Assembly: GCF_000272045.2 (NCBI RefSeq) | Contig: NZ_AJYZ02000019.1 | Coordinates: forward strand, 62,001-126,000 | Direction of reading: 5' to 3' | DNA: 64,000 nucleotides | DNA from: Vibrio crassostreae 9ZC13 | Lineage (GTDB): Bacteria > Pseudomonadota > Gammaproteobacteria > Enterobacterales > Vibrionaceae | In this document: positions 41,616 to 51,001 of the stretch, one piece after another | Layout: each line of letters opens with the position of its first letter | How positions within the stretch are numbered: position 1 is the first letter of the stretch | Program-made: the position numbers and the translations under genes | The notes under the pieces: generated by a model | Databases searched by the model: none | Seen by the model: only the letters and a program-made list of their open reading frames with translations | Told to the model about the DNA's origin: nothing

Positions 41616-42254
41616 ATGAAAATCGCTTTAATGATGGAAAACAGTCAAGCAGGCAAAAATGCTATGGTATCAGCTGAACTAGAGTCAGTTGCTGGTGGTT
41701 TTGGTCACGATGTCTTCAACCTAGGAATGACAGACGAGAACGATCACCACTTAACGTATATTCATCTAGGTATTATGGCGAGCATTCTGATTAACTCAAA
41801 GGCTGTTGACTTTGTTGTGACAGGATGTGGCACTGGCCAAGGTGCTTTGATGTCACTGAACCTGCACCCGGGTGTGGTTTGTGGTTACTGCCTAGAGCCA
41901 TCAGATGCTTTCTTGTTTAACCAAATCAACAACGGCAATGCTCTCGCTCTCGCTTTTGCTAAAGGCTTTGGCTGGGCAGGTGAACTCAACATTCGTTATA
42001 TCTTTGAAAAAGCGTTTACAGGCGAGCGTGGTAACGGGTATCCGCTAGAGCGAGCAGAACCACAACAGCGTAACGCAGCACTGTTAAATGAGGTGAAAGC
42101 GGCGGTAGTGAAAGATAACTTTATTGATTCTCTGAGAGCTATCGACCAAGATCTAGTGAAAACAGCGGTTGGCAGCGAGCGTTTCCAACAATGCTTCTTT
42201 GAGCATTGCCAAAACCAAGAAATCGCTGATTATGTTCGTTCACTTTTAGATTAA
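41616..42254 (+). CDS. RpiB/LacA/LacB-family sugar isomerase (DhuI-like)
   Basis: The 212-residue protein has the RpiB fold pattern: MKIALMMENSQAGKNAMV with the N-terminal catalytic region and VVTGCGTGQGALMSLNLHPG with the active-site Cys-Gly-Thr-Gly. It is about 60 residues longer than ribose-5-phosphate isomerase B, with an extra C-terminal helical part. In streptococci, the homologue DhuI isomerises 4-deoxy-5-keto-uronate and is encoded with a KduD-type dehydrogenase; the same pairing here suggests that role instead of KduI. Function is inferred from context. Confidence 0.8.
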   Translation: MKIALMMENSQAGKNAMVSAELESVAGGFGHDVFNLGMTDENDHHLTYIHLGIMASILINSKAVDFVVTGCGTGQGALMSLNLHPGVVCGYCLEPSDAFLFNQINNGNALALAFAKGFGWAGELNIRYIFEKAFTGERGNGYPLERAEPQQRNAALLNEVKAAVVKDNFIDSLRAIDQDLVKTAVGSERFQQCFFEHCQNQEIADYVRSLLD

Positions 42255-42276
42255 TTAGAGCGTTTAGTTCTGATAG

Positions 42277-42303
42277 AGCCAGCCTTGTTCGGCTGGCTTT
42301 TTG
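42277..42303 (+). terminator. Terminator of kduD/RpiB-like operon
   Basis: AGCCAGCC (42277-42284) pairs perfectly with GGCTGGCT (42291-42298) around TTGTTC and is followed by TTTT. Confidence 0.9.
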
Positions 42304-42376
42304 ATGAATAATTAAAGCAATGTAATGAGACAAACAGTAATCAACTGGCTAAATTGCGATTCGTGTTTTCCTGCAT

Positions 42377-44986
42377 CTACTCTTCATCTTCGGTTTCTTT
42401 GGAAGCATTCGAGGCACAGCCTTTCTCTAGCCAGTTATCGAGCACGCGTTGCAGTGCCTTCAAAGAGGTTGGCTTCTCTAGGCGACCATCCATCAGTTTG
42501 CTGATCATATCTAACTCGTGTTGTCCTGATTCGCCAGACAAAGCAATGATTGGCGTTTGAGGAGAGCGTGCCTTGATGATTTGGCTTGCGTCAAAACCAT
42601 TCATTATCGGCATTTGTACGTCCATTAAGATCAAATCGACCTTGTGTGTTTTGAACAGCTCGACGGCATTCTCGCCGTTTTTAGCTTGTAAGCTATTTAC
42701 GCCAAGTCGACTCAGGTACATCTGAACAAGCGTGCGTTGCACTTCTTTATCATCGACGATAAGCACGGTTGGAGCCAAATGGTTCTCTGGGGTTAGCGTA
42801 CTTGTTGGCTCTGAACTTTGCGTTTCCGCTTGGTTATCTGGCTTAACTTCTGCGTTGGGTTTGTTTTCAGTTGTGGTTTGATTACTTTTCCAATCATTGA
42901 AGTAAGGCGTACGAAGTGCGTCTGCTTTGGGTGCATTGGGTACTACCGGGAAGTACAGGTGGAACTCAGTAAACTCCCCAAGTTTAGAGTGGCACTCAAC
43001 TCGGCCGCCAAATGAACGCATCACACGTTGGCAATAGCCAAGCCCTAGGCCGCTACCACCGCTTTTTTGGTAAGAGAAGAAGTCATCAAAGATCTTATGT
43101 GCAATGGCTTCGTCAATGCCAGGGCCGGTATCTCGGAATATCAGAACGTTCTCGTAAGGCCCTGTGTTGGTGCTGATCTCAATTTGGCTTTCTGGATAAG
43201 AATCAAAGTAATAGATTGCATTACGTATCAGGTTGAAAATAACGAAATTGAATAAGGTTTCATTGAGCTTTGCCACAAAATCAGCATGTTGTGGTAAACG
43301 AATTCGCTCAATGATCTTCTCGTTCTCAAAGCCATAATGGCTGACGGCTTGATCCACGGCCTTGTGGATAGAGGTCATGGTGATTGGTCCATGCTCGGGT
43401 GAGCTGTCACTGACTTCTCGCAAGATGATATCAATCAGCTGTCGACCACGTTGAATCGCAGCTTGGCCGTTCTCAATATCAAGTAAGATCTGTTTCGCTG
43501 GTGCTTGATTATCAATGTGCTGTTTTAGTAGTTCAAATTGTAATTGCACTTGAGCCAGTGGATTACGCATTTCATGAGCGATTGAGTTAGCAAGGGCACG
43601 ACTTTGGCGGATGCGTCTATCGGCTTCGATAGTGCTTTGTACTCGAGTTAACAAGGTTTGCAGGGCAGAGATCTCTTCGTTAGAGAACATCTGATCGTTG
43701 CTCTTGTGTGACGATACTAACAAGTGCGTGACCGATTTCCCCTGGCCGAATAGAGGCATCACCAAAGCGGTATCGTTGGAGCTCATTTTGTCATACAGGG
43801 CTTTGATTGAGCGCTTGGCTGGTGCGGTGTAATCAAGCTCCTGAGACAACTCATCGAACACTAAAACGGACTTGTTAGTAGACAGATAATCTTCGTAGAA
43901 GGTTTCGTTGTAGTTGCTGTTAACTAGACGTAGCTTATCTTCTGGAATTTGCAGTAGGCTACCCAAACGACGCATTGCATCATCAATTGAAAGCTTGAAA
44001 TCCTCTTCTAGCGCGAGGATCTGTTGTACTGGCGTTTTCTTGTTTCCGTAGATAAAGAAGGAGGCGTAGTCGCTCACACGTTTGTAGAGTAAATGCCAAG
44101 TGATGCCGATAACCGCGCAGATAGGGATAGCAATGAGCCATTGGTTATCGTCTGTCAGTGGGATAAATATCGCGCCAAAAGGTATCACCAAAATTGCACA
44201 CACCAACAACGTATTTAAGCTCATGTACGCAAGGTATTTCACGCTATAGAAGCGAGAGGTCAGTAGAGCATAGCCAACGAACAACATCTCACTGATCGAT
44301 AAGGCTGGTGGCAGCCAAGTGAGTGAGAAGTCACGCAAGAAGTAGGTCATACCTAGATGGATTGTCGCAGTAGACAGCATGAAGACTAAAATGCCGGCGA
44401 TCATATAGTTGGTTTTGGCTAAAGTTAGCTTGCTGCTGTTGGCGCGCATGGCCACCAGGTTGAGTAGTGTTAGCACTACAAAGCTAATAATCCCAATAAA
44501 GAAGTACGGCGTATGCGGGCCAAACTCAATCACGAACTGGCTTGGGCCTGCAATAGTGACGTGTTCAACGGTTAACCCCGGACTTAAATTGATAAAGAAG
44601 GAGTAGACGGTCAGGGTGACGAAAATGGCTTGCTGCCACACATGAACCTTACCATTACGTTGTTCAGCGGCGAGTTTGCACGAGAAGTAATAGGCAAAGG
44701 CAAACGCAAAGAACGAGGCGAGGTTGGCAAACTTTGCGGCGAACACGGCGGCCGAGGCCCCAAGTTCCGGTAATAAGTCGGTATGGAAATAAGCGTTACT
44801 GCTGATCCACGCAACAATGCAGATCGAATACGCGATGTAAGGGGCATGGTGTGTCCCTGCGATCACTTCGTTCTTCTGTTTCAGGCGATAGCAGTAATAG
44901 AACAACCACATGACAACCACAGCCACGGTTGCAAGCAGTGTGATTGCTTTTGCATAGATGATCGCCTCTAGGCCGAAATCAAACAT
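42377..44986 (-). CDS. luxN: Quorum-sensing hybrid histidine kinase LuxN
   Basis: Membrane receptor for the autoinducer made by the upstream LuxM. From ATG 44986 it has 869 residues: nine predicted membrane helices (about 1-290), a dimerisation/HisKA segment with [15 protein letters not shown] (His near 470), a HATPase domain ([23 protein letters not shown]) and a C-terminal receiver ([28 protein letters not shown]). It closely follows my recall of V. harveyi LuxN apart from a longer Gln/Glu/Pro-rich linker before the receiver. AAGGA five bases before 44986 favours this ATG over 44992, which overlaps the ribosome site. The gene overlaps luxM. Phosphate would pass to LuxU. Confidence 0.94.
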   Translation of the reverse strand: MFDFGLEAIIYAKAITLLATVAVVVMWLFYYCYRLKQKNEVIAGTHHAPYIAYSICIVAWISSNAYFHTDLLPELGASAAVFAAKFANLASFFAFAFAYYFSCKLAAEQRNGKVHVWQQAIFVTLTVYSFFINLSPGLTVEHVTIAGPSQFVIEFGPHTPYFFIGIISFVVLTLLNLVAMRANSSKLTLAKTNYMIAGILVFMLSTATIHLGMTYFLRDFSLTWLPPALSISEMLFVGYALLTSRFYSVKYLAYMSLNTLLVCAILVIPFGAIFIPLTDDNQWLIAIPICAVIGITWHLLYKRVSDYASFFIYGNKKTPVQQILALEEDFKLSIDDAMRRLGSLLQIPEDKLRLVNSNYNETFYEDYLSTNKSVLVFDELSQELDYTAPAKRSIKALYDKMSSNDTALVMPLFGQGKSVTHLLVSSHKSNDQMFSNEEISALQTLLTRVQSTIEADRRIRQSRALANSIAHEMRNPLAQVQLQFELLKQHIDNQAPAKQILLDIENGQAAIQRGRQLIDIILREVSDSSPEHGPITMTSIHKAVDQAVSHYGFENEKIIERIRLPQHADFVAKLNETLFNFVIFNLIRNAIYYFDSYPESQIEISTNTGPYENVLIFRDTGPGIDEAIAHKIFDDFFSYQKSGGSGLGLGYCQRVMRSFGGRVECHSKLGEFTEFHLYFPVVPNAPKADALRTPYFNDWKSNQTTTENKPNAEVKPDNQAETQSSEPTSTLTPENHLAPTVLIVDDKEVQRTLVQMYLSRLGVNSLQAKNGENAVELFKTHKVDLILMDVQMPIMNGFDASQIIKARSPQTPIIALSGESGQHELDMISKLMDGRLEKPTSLKALQRVLDNWLEKGCASNASKETEDEE

Positions 44987-46208
44987 GTTCATCCTTTTTC
45001 ACCGAGCTAGTTTTTCCTGCCGAGCGCGACTTTTCTAATGACTTTCTGCTTTCTCGCACTGCGCGTTTGTAGCTTCGAAAATCGACATTATTGAACGCTT
45101 TTACCATCATCTCAAAATTCCAGAATCCACGATAAATTGTCGTGCCATCGTCATTTAATTCGCAATATCCAGAATGGAAGTATGCATTGGAATCAATGGT
45201 TTGATAAAACTGAAGCATGAAAGGTTGCTCGATAATAGTGAAGCCAATCTTATAGCCTATTTGGTGTAACACACTCATCAGCTCTTTTTGAGAAAGGTAG
45301 AGGAAATAGAGCTTTTGTTGGGTATTGCCACTGACTGTCAGACGTAACACCTCACACAGGGCATCTTTGTCGGACAATTGTAACTGGAATTGTTGGTCAA
45401 ATTCTGGCAGAGAGTAACACTTTGACAGTGTAGGCGGTGTGAAAAGTTGTAACCCTGCGAGTTCATCGTAGCCGTAATTGGGTAAACAGTATTGCCATTG
45501 CTCATTGCTGAACGGCGGTGCGTAACTTAGCCAAGTGTCATTCTTAGACCAGTCTTGAATCAGCGCAGAGGAAACCAGTGTTGGAAAGGCTTCATCGACT
45601 GGATGCTTGAGCAGAATAAAATGCTTACCTGCCTGAGAAAGGTGTAATAAAGGCAGCATCTCAAACCATTTCTCGCCCTTGATGAACACCTCGAGATTGC
45701 TTAAAGCAATGGCATCGCTGATTGGCATTCCTTGTGGGTGACTCGGTGTTTGTACCAAAAGTGGCTCATGTTCTATCTGTTCGATGATCGCACCGTAATA
45801 AGCACTGTCATTGATAGGGAGGTCGACATGAGAAATGGAGCTTGGATTTAATGGAGATTTTGCTTTGATCGCAGCAATTTCACACTCACACCAGAAATCT
45901 AGCCAATGCATATAGCACTGCCCTACAGCCTGCTCTAGAAGAGCAATCTCTGCAGATAGTGTATTTGGATAGCGCAGAATCAGATCGCGGTAGTCCATCA
46001 CCTCAAACAATACAGAGTAGCTTTTGTTTTGATGCTCTGGGAAAAGTAATTCTAATTGGCTTCTACGATATTCAGTCACGCTTTGAAAAAGCTCAGTGCG
46101 CTCATGTGGCTGATAAGTGCTGATGACGAGCTCTATCAGCGCTCGCTGTTTTATTTCGATAGACAGACTGCTAGCCAACAGTGAGCCTAAAGACGACGTT
46201 AATTTCAT
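44979..46208 (-). CDS. luxM: Acyl-homoserine-lactone synthase LuxM (AinS/LuxM family)
   Basis: Makes an acyl-homoserine lactone from S-adenosylmethionine and an acyl donor; the family is unrelated to LuxI. The 409-residue sequence aligns by eye with V. harveyi LuxM along its length ([77 protein letters not shown]). V. harveyi LuxM makes N-3-hydroxybutanoyl-homoserine lactone and AinS makes the octanoyl form; which product applies here is undecided. It is upstream of and overlaps luxN. A 15-base palindrome covers the ribosome site. Confidence 0.93.
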   Translation of the reverse strand: MKLTSSLGSLLASSLSIEIKQRALIELVISTYQPHERTELFQSVTEYRRSQLELLFPEHQNKSYSVLFEVMDYRDLILRYPNTLSAEIALLEQAVGQCYMHWLDFWCECEIAAIKAKSPLNPSSISHVDLPINDSAYYGAIIEQIEHEPLLVQTPSHPQGMPISDAIALSNLEVFIKGEKWFEMLPLLHLSQAGKHFILLKHPVDEAFPTLVSSALIQDWSKNDTWLSYAPPFSNEQWQYCLPNYGYDELAGLQLFTPPTLSKCYSLPEFDQQFQLQLSDKDALCEVLRLTVSGNTQQKLYFLYLSQKELMSVLHQIGYKIGFTIIEQPFMLQFYQTIDSNAYFHSGYCELNDDGTTIYRGFWNFEMMVKAFNNVDFRSYKRAVRESRKSLEKSRSAGKTSSVKKDEHV

Positions 46209-46876
46209 GTTTAACCTAGCCTAGGTTTATATAATTGTTTTTATTTGATCTGCACTATCTATAGGACTCTGATTTTAGGTATGTGTTTGAAGTTACGTTA
46301 CTTTGAGAGAGCCAATCGTAACTTTACTTGTGTCCATGGTGTGAGAAGTAAGTTGCATAATCGGGCGAGATTTTACTACTTGCACTCACCCTCAACAATA
46401 AAGATTTTCCATATTTGAATGAATTCAAAGATGAACAAAATACATTATTATCAACAACTTGTAGGGTTGGATCACAGTTTTAAAATTAGACATGATTAAG
46501 TCGAGCATAAACTTTTGGATTTATAAAATAATTTCAAATATCTATTTTTTGAACCAATATCACAATCCACATCAAGATGAGCTCATCTTATTAATCGTGA
46601 TAGGAATGTTTTTGGTGTGAAGTATGTAATTATCTGATTAATTATGTCTGTATTATTACTCGCTTATTCTCTCGCTACTCATTTTAATGATTTAAATATC
46701 AGGTGGATAAAAGCAGAGCTCCAGTGCTCGTCTTGTTTTCCTGACAATCTCCTGTGTTTATAGAGTAGTTACACCATAATCTCTGATGAAGTGATGACAT
46801 TCGAGGTTTAAGCTTGCCTGCATATGAAACATTATTGCGAGTAATCCCTCGTAAATGATTGAGGTAGAGAGAATTT
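46209..46876. promoter_or_regulatory. Control region of luxM with two palindromes
   Basis: AACCTAG C CTAGGTT (46213-46227) lies directly before luxM and includes its Shine-Dalgarno AGG (six bases from the ATG). AAGATGAGCTCATCTT (46574-46589) is a perfect 16-base palindrome about 370 bases upstream of luxM and 290 upstream of the lipoprotein gene. Neither matches the lux box or the published LuxR/HapR site as I recall them. The rest of this 668-base region is AT-rich, without reading frames. Confidence 0.55.
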
Positions 46877-47269
46877 ATGAAGAACGTACGATTAACATCA
46901 TTACTTGGAACAGCAACCTTGTTTAGTGTCGTGGCGTTAGCTGGGTGTAGTCAGAAATCAGAAGTACCAACTCAACCGCAAGAGAATGCGAACCCCATCT
47001 GCAGCACTAAAAACCTGACGGGTGGTTGGTCGAAAAGTGAGATAACACCAGAAGCCAAGCAAGCTTTAAACGCAGTTCTTAGCCAAATGAACACTTCAGC
47101 TGAGCTCAAGCAGATCTTGAGTGTTCGAACTCAGGTTGTCGCGGGTTTGAATTACGCTATTGAGTTTGAAATGGATAATGGTGAAGTGTGGAACACCATC
47201 GTTTACCGTTCTCTACAAGGTGACATCGAAATGACGCAACCTGCACAGAAAGGTCTTCTGTGCTCATAA
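46877..47269 (+). CDS. Cystatin-like lipoprotein
   Basis: The 130-residue protein has a lipoprotein signal (MKNVRLTSLLGTATLFSVVA, lipobox LAGC at Cys 23), then a single small domain: GGWSKSEITPEAKQALNAVL, then RTQVVAGLNYAIEFEM and NTIVYRSLQGDI. QVVAG is the QxVxG protease-binding loop motif of cystatins, placed between a helix and the long strand pair as in that fold. A Cys-Ser C-terminus could form a disulfide with Cys 42. Bacterial cystatin-fold lipoproteins are known, but targets are not. It lies 669 bases from luxM and is convergent with an ART-like gene. Confidence 0.72.
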   Translation: MKNVRLTSLLGTATLFSVVALAGCSQKSEVPTQPQENANPICSTKNLTGGWSKSEITPEAKQALNAVLSQMNTSAELKQILSVRTQVVAGLNYAIEFEMDNGEVWNTIVYRSLQGDIEMTQPAQKGLLCS

Positions 47270-47311
47270 TCTAGATGCGTCTGTATCTTGTGAGATAGGC
47301 TTATAGCAAAT

Positions 47312-47347
47312 AAAAATGGCTCCGTATTGGGAGCCATTTTTGTTTTT
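47312..47347. terminator. Bidirectional terminator after the lipoprotein gene
   Basis: AAAAATGGCTCC (47312-47323) pairs perfectly with GGAGCCATTTTT (47330-47341), followed by GTTTTT; A and T runs lie on both flanks, serving the convergent gene as well. Confidence 0.9.
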
Positions 47348-47372
47348 AAGAAGACTGATTTGTTGAACGTTT

Positions 47373-47951
47373 TCAGTCGGCCAACTCGGGCTCAGCTAAC
47401 TCCTGAACACAAGCACGGCTGATGTCTTCATCAATGTAGGCCATACCGAGTTTATTGAGGTAGTCCATGCGATCGGCAGTGCGAAGCTCGATGTCGGGGC
47501 CTGCAATGTTGTTGGCTTGATAAATTTCAGTGAGATGAGACATGAATTGCTCGCCCACACTCATCATCAATAGACTCATTGCGCCTACGTCCGGTCTTAC
47601 TTTGGTGCGTTGCTTTTCAGATAGGTTTACCGCTAATACGATAGGTTGTTCTTCACCTTCGAATCGAACGCCTCGCTCACGAACGGTTTGTTGAGCCCAG
47701 TAGTACGCCAGTTCTTTACTCTGAGTGAGAAACACTGGCTCAACCGATTCGGTATAGTTGTTGCCGATGGTTGCCATAGTTTTTGAAGCTGCTTCGTTGA
47801 GCGCTTTGTCTCCAGAACGTTTTAAACCTTGGCCTTGAATCGAAGCCAATAAAGCTGAAGATGTGCCGTGATACCAAGTATCACCCGTCGCGAAACCATT
47901 CTCTGATAACAGTGTTTTTGCATCTTGTAGGTGTGTAGGTATTGAAGTCAT
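47373..47951 (-). CDS. ADP-ribosyltransferase-like small protein
   Basis: A 192-residue soluble protein. WYHGTSSALLASIQGQGLKR resembles the HGT strand-helix of the H-Y-E class of ADP-ribosyltransferase folds (KptA, PARP and relatives), and VFLTQSKELAYYWAQ resembles the second conserved block with its aromatic before the A-x-x-Y/W-A helix. A candidate glutamate is in SVGEQFMSHL. I do not recognise a named family. ATG 47951 follows TGAGAG; the in-frame TTG 15 bases upstream is unlikely. It is downstream of aceA, behind overlapping hairpins. Catalytic competence is unproven. Confidence 0.6.
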   Translation of the reverse strand: MTSIPTHLQDAKTLLSENGFATGDTWYHGTSSALLASIQGQGLKRSGDKALNEAASKTMATIGNNYTESVEPVFLTQSKELAYYWAQQTVRERGVRFEGEEQPIVLAVNLSEKQRTKVRPDVGAMSLLMMSVGEQFMSHLTEIYQANNIAGPDIELRTADRMDYLNKLGMAYIDEDISRACVQELAEPELAD

Positions 47952-48062
47952 AGGCACTCTCAACAAATAAAAATCTCAACAAATAGGAATCTGAACAAAT
48001 ACGTATACAGTTAGCTTAAACAGAAGTTGTTCGGTTAACCGTGGTGTGGAACACAAATCTGA

Positions 48063-48152
48063 GGCTTTGAGATAAAGCTGGCAGTACAAGCTTTATCTCA
48101 AAGCCTTCCCCCGGATCTTACCTAAGTAAGAGAGAAGGACGGGGGAGGCTTT
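48063..48152 (-). other. Two mutually exclusive hairpins between aceA and the ART-like gene
   Basis: Hairpin B: 48063-48079 pairs with 48089-48105 in 17 of 17 positions around a nine-base loop. Hairpin A: 48100-48113 pairs with 48140-48152 with one bulge and has an inner CTTAC/GTAAG stem. Both use 48100-48105, so only one can form at full length. Neither is followed by a long T tract on the minus strand. Confidence 0.6.
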
Positions 48153-48163
48153 AGCGTTAGCGA

Positions 48164-49762
48164 TTAATCAAATTGGTTCGATGTATTCGCTTCACCTGCA
48201 GCTTTTAGTGCGTTCTCACCAGCAAAGTACTCTTTGTGGTCATCACCCATGTCAGAACCAGACATGTTTTGGTGTTTAACACATGCGATGCCTTGGCGGA
48301 TTTCTTTACGCTGAACATTCGCAACGTAACCTAACATGCCTTGGTCGCCGAAGTACTCTTTCGCTAGGTTGTCAGTAGACAGCGCAGCAGTGTGGTAAGT
48401 CGGTAGCGTAATCAAGTGGTGGAAGATACCCGCTTCACGAGATGCATCCGCTTGGAATGTGCGAATCTTGTCATCAGCTCGTTTAGACAATTCAGTTTCG
48501 TCATATTCAGCACTCATTAGGCTAGCACGGTCGTAAGCTGAAACATCTTTACCTTCTGCTACCATCGCATCGTATGCTTGTTGGCGGAAGTTTAGCGTCC
48601 AGTTGAATGATGGAGAGTTGTTGTAAACCAGCTTCGCATTAGGGTGAACTTCACGTACGCCGTCCATCATCTCTTTGATTTGACCGATGTGTGGTTTCTC
48701 AGTCTCAATCCAAAGTAGGTCAGCACCTGCATTGATTGCTTCGATACAGTCAAATACACAACGATCTTCACCAGTACCTTGGCGGAATTGGTATAAACCT
48801 GAAGGTAGACGCTTAGGTCGAACTAGCTTGCCGTCACGGTTGAAACAAACATCGCCTTCAGCCATATCAGCAACATCAATCTCTTCAACATCTAGGTATG
48901 AGTTGTAGATGTCACCTTGGTCGCCCGGCTCTTTCACTACGGCGATTTCTTTTGTTAGGCCAGCACCTTGTGAATCGGTACGAGCAACGATGATGCCGTT
49001 GTCGATGCCTAGCTCAAGGAAAGCGTAACGAAGCGCACGAAGTTTTGCGTGGAAGTCAGCGTGTGGAACCGTTACTTTGCCGTCTTGGTGACCACATTGT
49101 TTCTCATCGGCTACTTGGTTTTCGATTTGTAGACAACAAGCTCCCGCTTCAATCATCTGCTTAGCCATTAGGTAAGTCGCTTCTGCGTTACCGAAACCAG
49201 CATCGATATCGGCAATGATTGGCACTACGTGTGTCACGTGGTTGTCTATTTTGTCTTGAATACGGTCTTGTAGGTTCACATCGCCTGCTTCACGCGCAGC
49301 GTCTAGCTCACGGAATAAACCACCCAGTTCACGAGCATCGGCTTGGCGTAGGAATGTGTATAGCTCTTCTACTAGGCCAGCAACGGATGTTTTCTCATGC
49401 ATAGATTGGTCTGGAAGTGGACCAAAGTCAGAGCGAAGTGCAGCAACCATCCAACCAGAAAGGTATAGGTAACGACGGTCAGTCTTGCCATCAAAGTGCT
49501 TCTTAATAGAAATCAGCTTTTGTTGGCCGATGAAACCATGCCAGCAACCCAGAGACTGAGTGTATTGAGAGCTGTCTTCGTCGTAAGCCGCCATGTCTGC
49601 ACGCATGATATCTGCCGTGTATTGCGCAATATCCAGACCTGTTTTGAATTTGTTTTGAGCTCGCATACGAGCAGCAGATTCAGGGTTAATTGCATCCCAT
49701 GGAGCACCAGCAGCGCTTTTTGCAACTTCTATCATTTCGATATCTTGTGTAATTTGCGACAT
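48164..49762 (-). CDS. aceA: Isocitrate lyase
   Basis: Cleaves isocitrate to glyoxylate and succinate in the glyoxylate bypass. The 532-residue protein is the longer isocitrate lyase type. The catalytic motif is KQCGH (Cys-Gly-His near residue 220), preceded by the metal-binding ADIDAGFGNAEATYL segment and followed by IIVARTDSQGAG; NNSPSFNWTLNFR is the substrate-binding block. It is divergent from a LysR gene, with malate synthase G beyond, so enzyme and regulator form one locus. Confidence 0.96.
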   Translation of the reverse strand: MSQITQDIEMIEVAKSAAGAPWDAINPESAARMRAQNKFKTGLDIAQYTADIMRADMAAYDEDSSQYTQSLGCWHGFIGQQKLISIKKHFDGKTDRRYLYLSGWMVAALRSDFGPLPDQSMHEKTSVAGLVEELYTFLRQADARELGGLFRELDAAREAGDVNLQDRIQDKIDNHVTHVVPIIADIDAGFGNAEATYLMAKQMIEAGACCLQIENQVADEKQCGHQDGKVTVPHADFHAKLRALRYAFLELGIDNGIIVARTDSQGAGLTKEIAVVKEPGDQGDIYNSYLDVEEIDVADMAEGDVCFNRDGKLVRPKRLPSGLYQFRQGTGEDRCVFDCIEAINAGADLLWIETEKPHIGQIKEMMDGVREVHPNAKLVYNNSPSFNWTLNFRQQAYDAMVAEGKDVSAYDRASLMSAEYDETELSKRADDKIRTFQADASREAGIFHHLITLPTYHTAALSTDNLAKEYFGDQGMLGYVANVQRKEIRQGIACVKHQNMSGSDMGDDHKEYFAGENALKAAGEANTSNQFD

Positions 49763-49892
49763 AACTATTCCTTAGTTTCACGTGGGGTATGGTTGCCAAA
49801 TTGACTTGGATTAAAACTTTGCTATGGACAAAGAATAACCACTCATGTGATAATTTTGTTAATTTATAGTTATTATATTCGGTATTTTTCTT
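49763..49892. promoter_or_regulatory. Divergent aceA/LysR promoter region
   Basis: Short 130-base AT-rich region between aceA and the divergently oriented LysR gene. LysR operators usually lie in such gaps; TTATAGTTATTATA-like AT-rich dyads are present, but no single site stands out. Confidence 0.45.
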
Positions 49893-50846
49893 ATGAATAT
49901 TGCTCGTATAGACCTTAATTTGCTTGTGTATTTAGACATGTTGCTACGTGAAAGAAACGTTACACGAGCAGCAAATCAATTGGGTATTACTCAACCAGCC
50001 ATGAGTAATGGCCTTCGCCGATTGCGTGATCTGTTTGAAGACCCGCTATTAGTAAGAACAAGTGAAGGGATGATACCGACCGAACGCGCGCATAAGTTGC
50101 AGCCACTGATTCGAAACATCTTGGCGAATGTAGAGAAGACACTGCAGCCGACCACAGAGTTTAATGCAGAAGACAGTGAACGCGTGTTTCGTATCATGGC
50201 GAGTGACTATGCAGAGTCGACCATTATTCAGCCGCTATTAAAAAAACTGAGCGAGATAGCACCGAAAATACGACTGGATATAATGACGCCAAGTGATGTG
50301 AGCTATCAGGATGTAGAGCAAGGTACCGTTGATATAATTATCAACCGATTTGACGATATTCCTCAGTCGTTTCACCAGATGAGCCTTTGGCACGACGGGT
50401 TTTCTTGTCTATTTAGTTGTGACAACCCGATAGCCGACAATTTCGATATTTTGTCTTATTTAAAGGCGCAACATATTTGGGTAAGTAAGACTGGTATGGG
50501 AACGGGAGTCGGGATAAACCCAAGCGAAGCACAAAAGCTTGGTTGGATAGATGAAGCACTAATGCGCATTGGTAAAACCCGTAACATCACGGTGTTTACG
50601 CGACACTACTTGTCGGCGATTCTCTTCGCACAACAGAAGAACCTGATCCTGACTATTCCTACCAAAGCCGCTCAACTGCAGCGCAATAACCCTAGATTGT
50701 TGATCAAGCCTGCGCCATTTGCGATTGAACCCTTTGAGGTGAAGATGGCGTGGAGTCCATTGTTACAAACCAATCCAGACCACCAGTGGATGCGTCGTTT
50801 GATTAAAAGTGTCGCTAACGAAATCGAGAGTGGAGTAACGGAATAA
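49893..50846 (+). CDS. LysR family regulator of the glyoxylate bypass
   Basis: The 317-residue regulator has an N-terminal winged helix-turn-helix (DLNLLVYLDMLLRERNVTRA, AMSNGLRRLRDLFEDPLLVR) and a periplasmic-binding-like effector domain, of the NodD/LinR branch by its PLLVRTSEGMIPTERA block. It lies between aceA (divergent) and glcB (same strand, 155 bases on). It most likely regulates both; the effector, possibly a C2 or glyoxylate-related acid, is unknown. Confidence 0.88.
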   Translation: MNIARIDLNLLVYLDMLLRERNVTRAANQLGITQPAMSNGLRRLRDLFEDPLLVRTSEGMIPTERAHKLQPLIRNILANVEKTLQPTTEFNAEDSERVFRIMASDYAESTIIQPLLKKLSEIAPKIRLDIMTPSDVSYQDVEQGTVDIIINRFDDIPQSFHQMSLWHDGFSCLFSCDNPIADNFDILSYLKAQHIWVSKTGMGTGVGINPSEAQKLGWIDEALMRIGKTRNITVFTRHYLSAILFAQQKNLILTIPTKAAQLQRNNPRLLIKPAPFAIEPFEVKMAWSPLLQTNPDHQWMRRLIKSVANEIESGVTE

Positions 50847-51001
50847 CACAGTTTTTAGGGTATTTTTTATATGAATATCCAATATAACCGGCATAAATTA
50901 GCTAAATTCATGTCCGTTAAGTAAGTTTAAGTCAGTAAAGTAAATTTGAGCTAGTCACGAAAATTTATTGAGTAGCCATAAATTAGTTTGAGAGAGATTT
51001 T

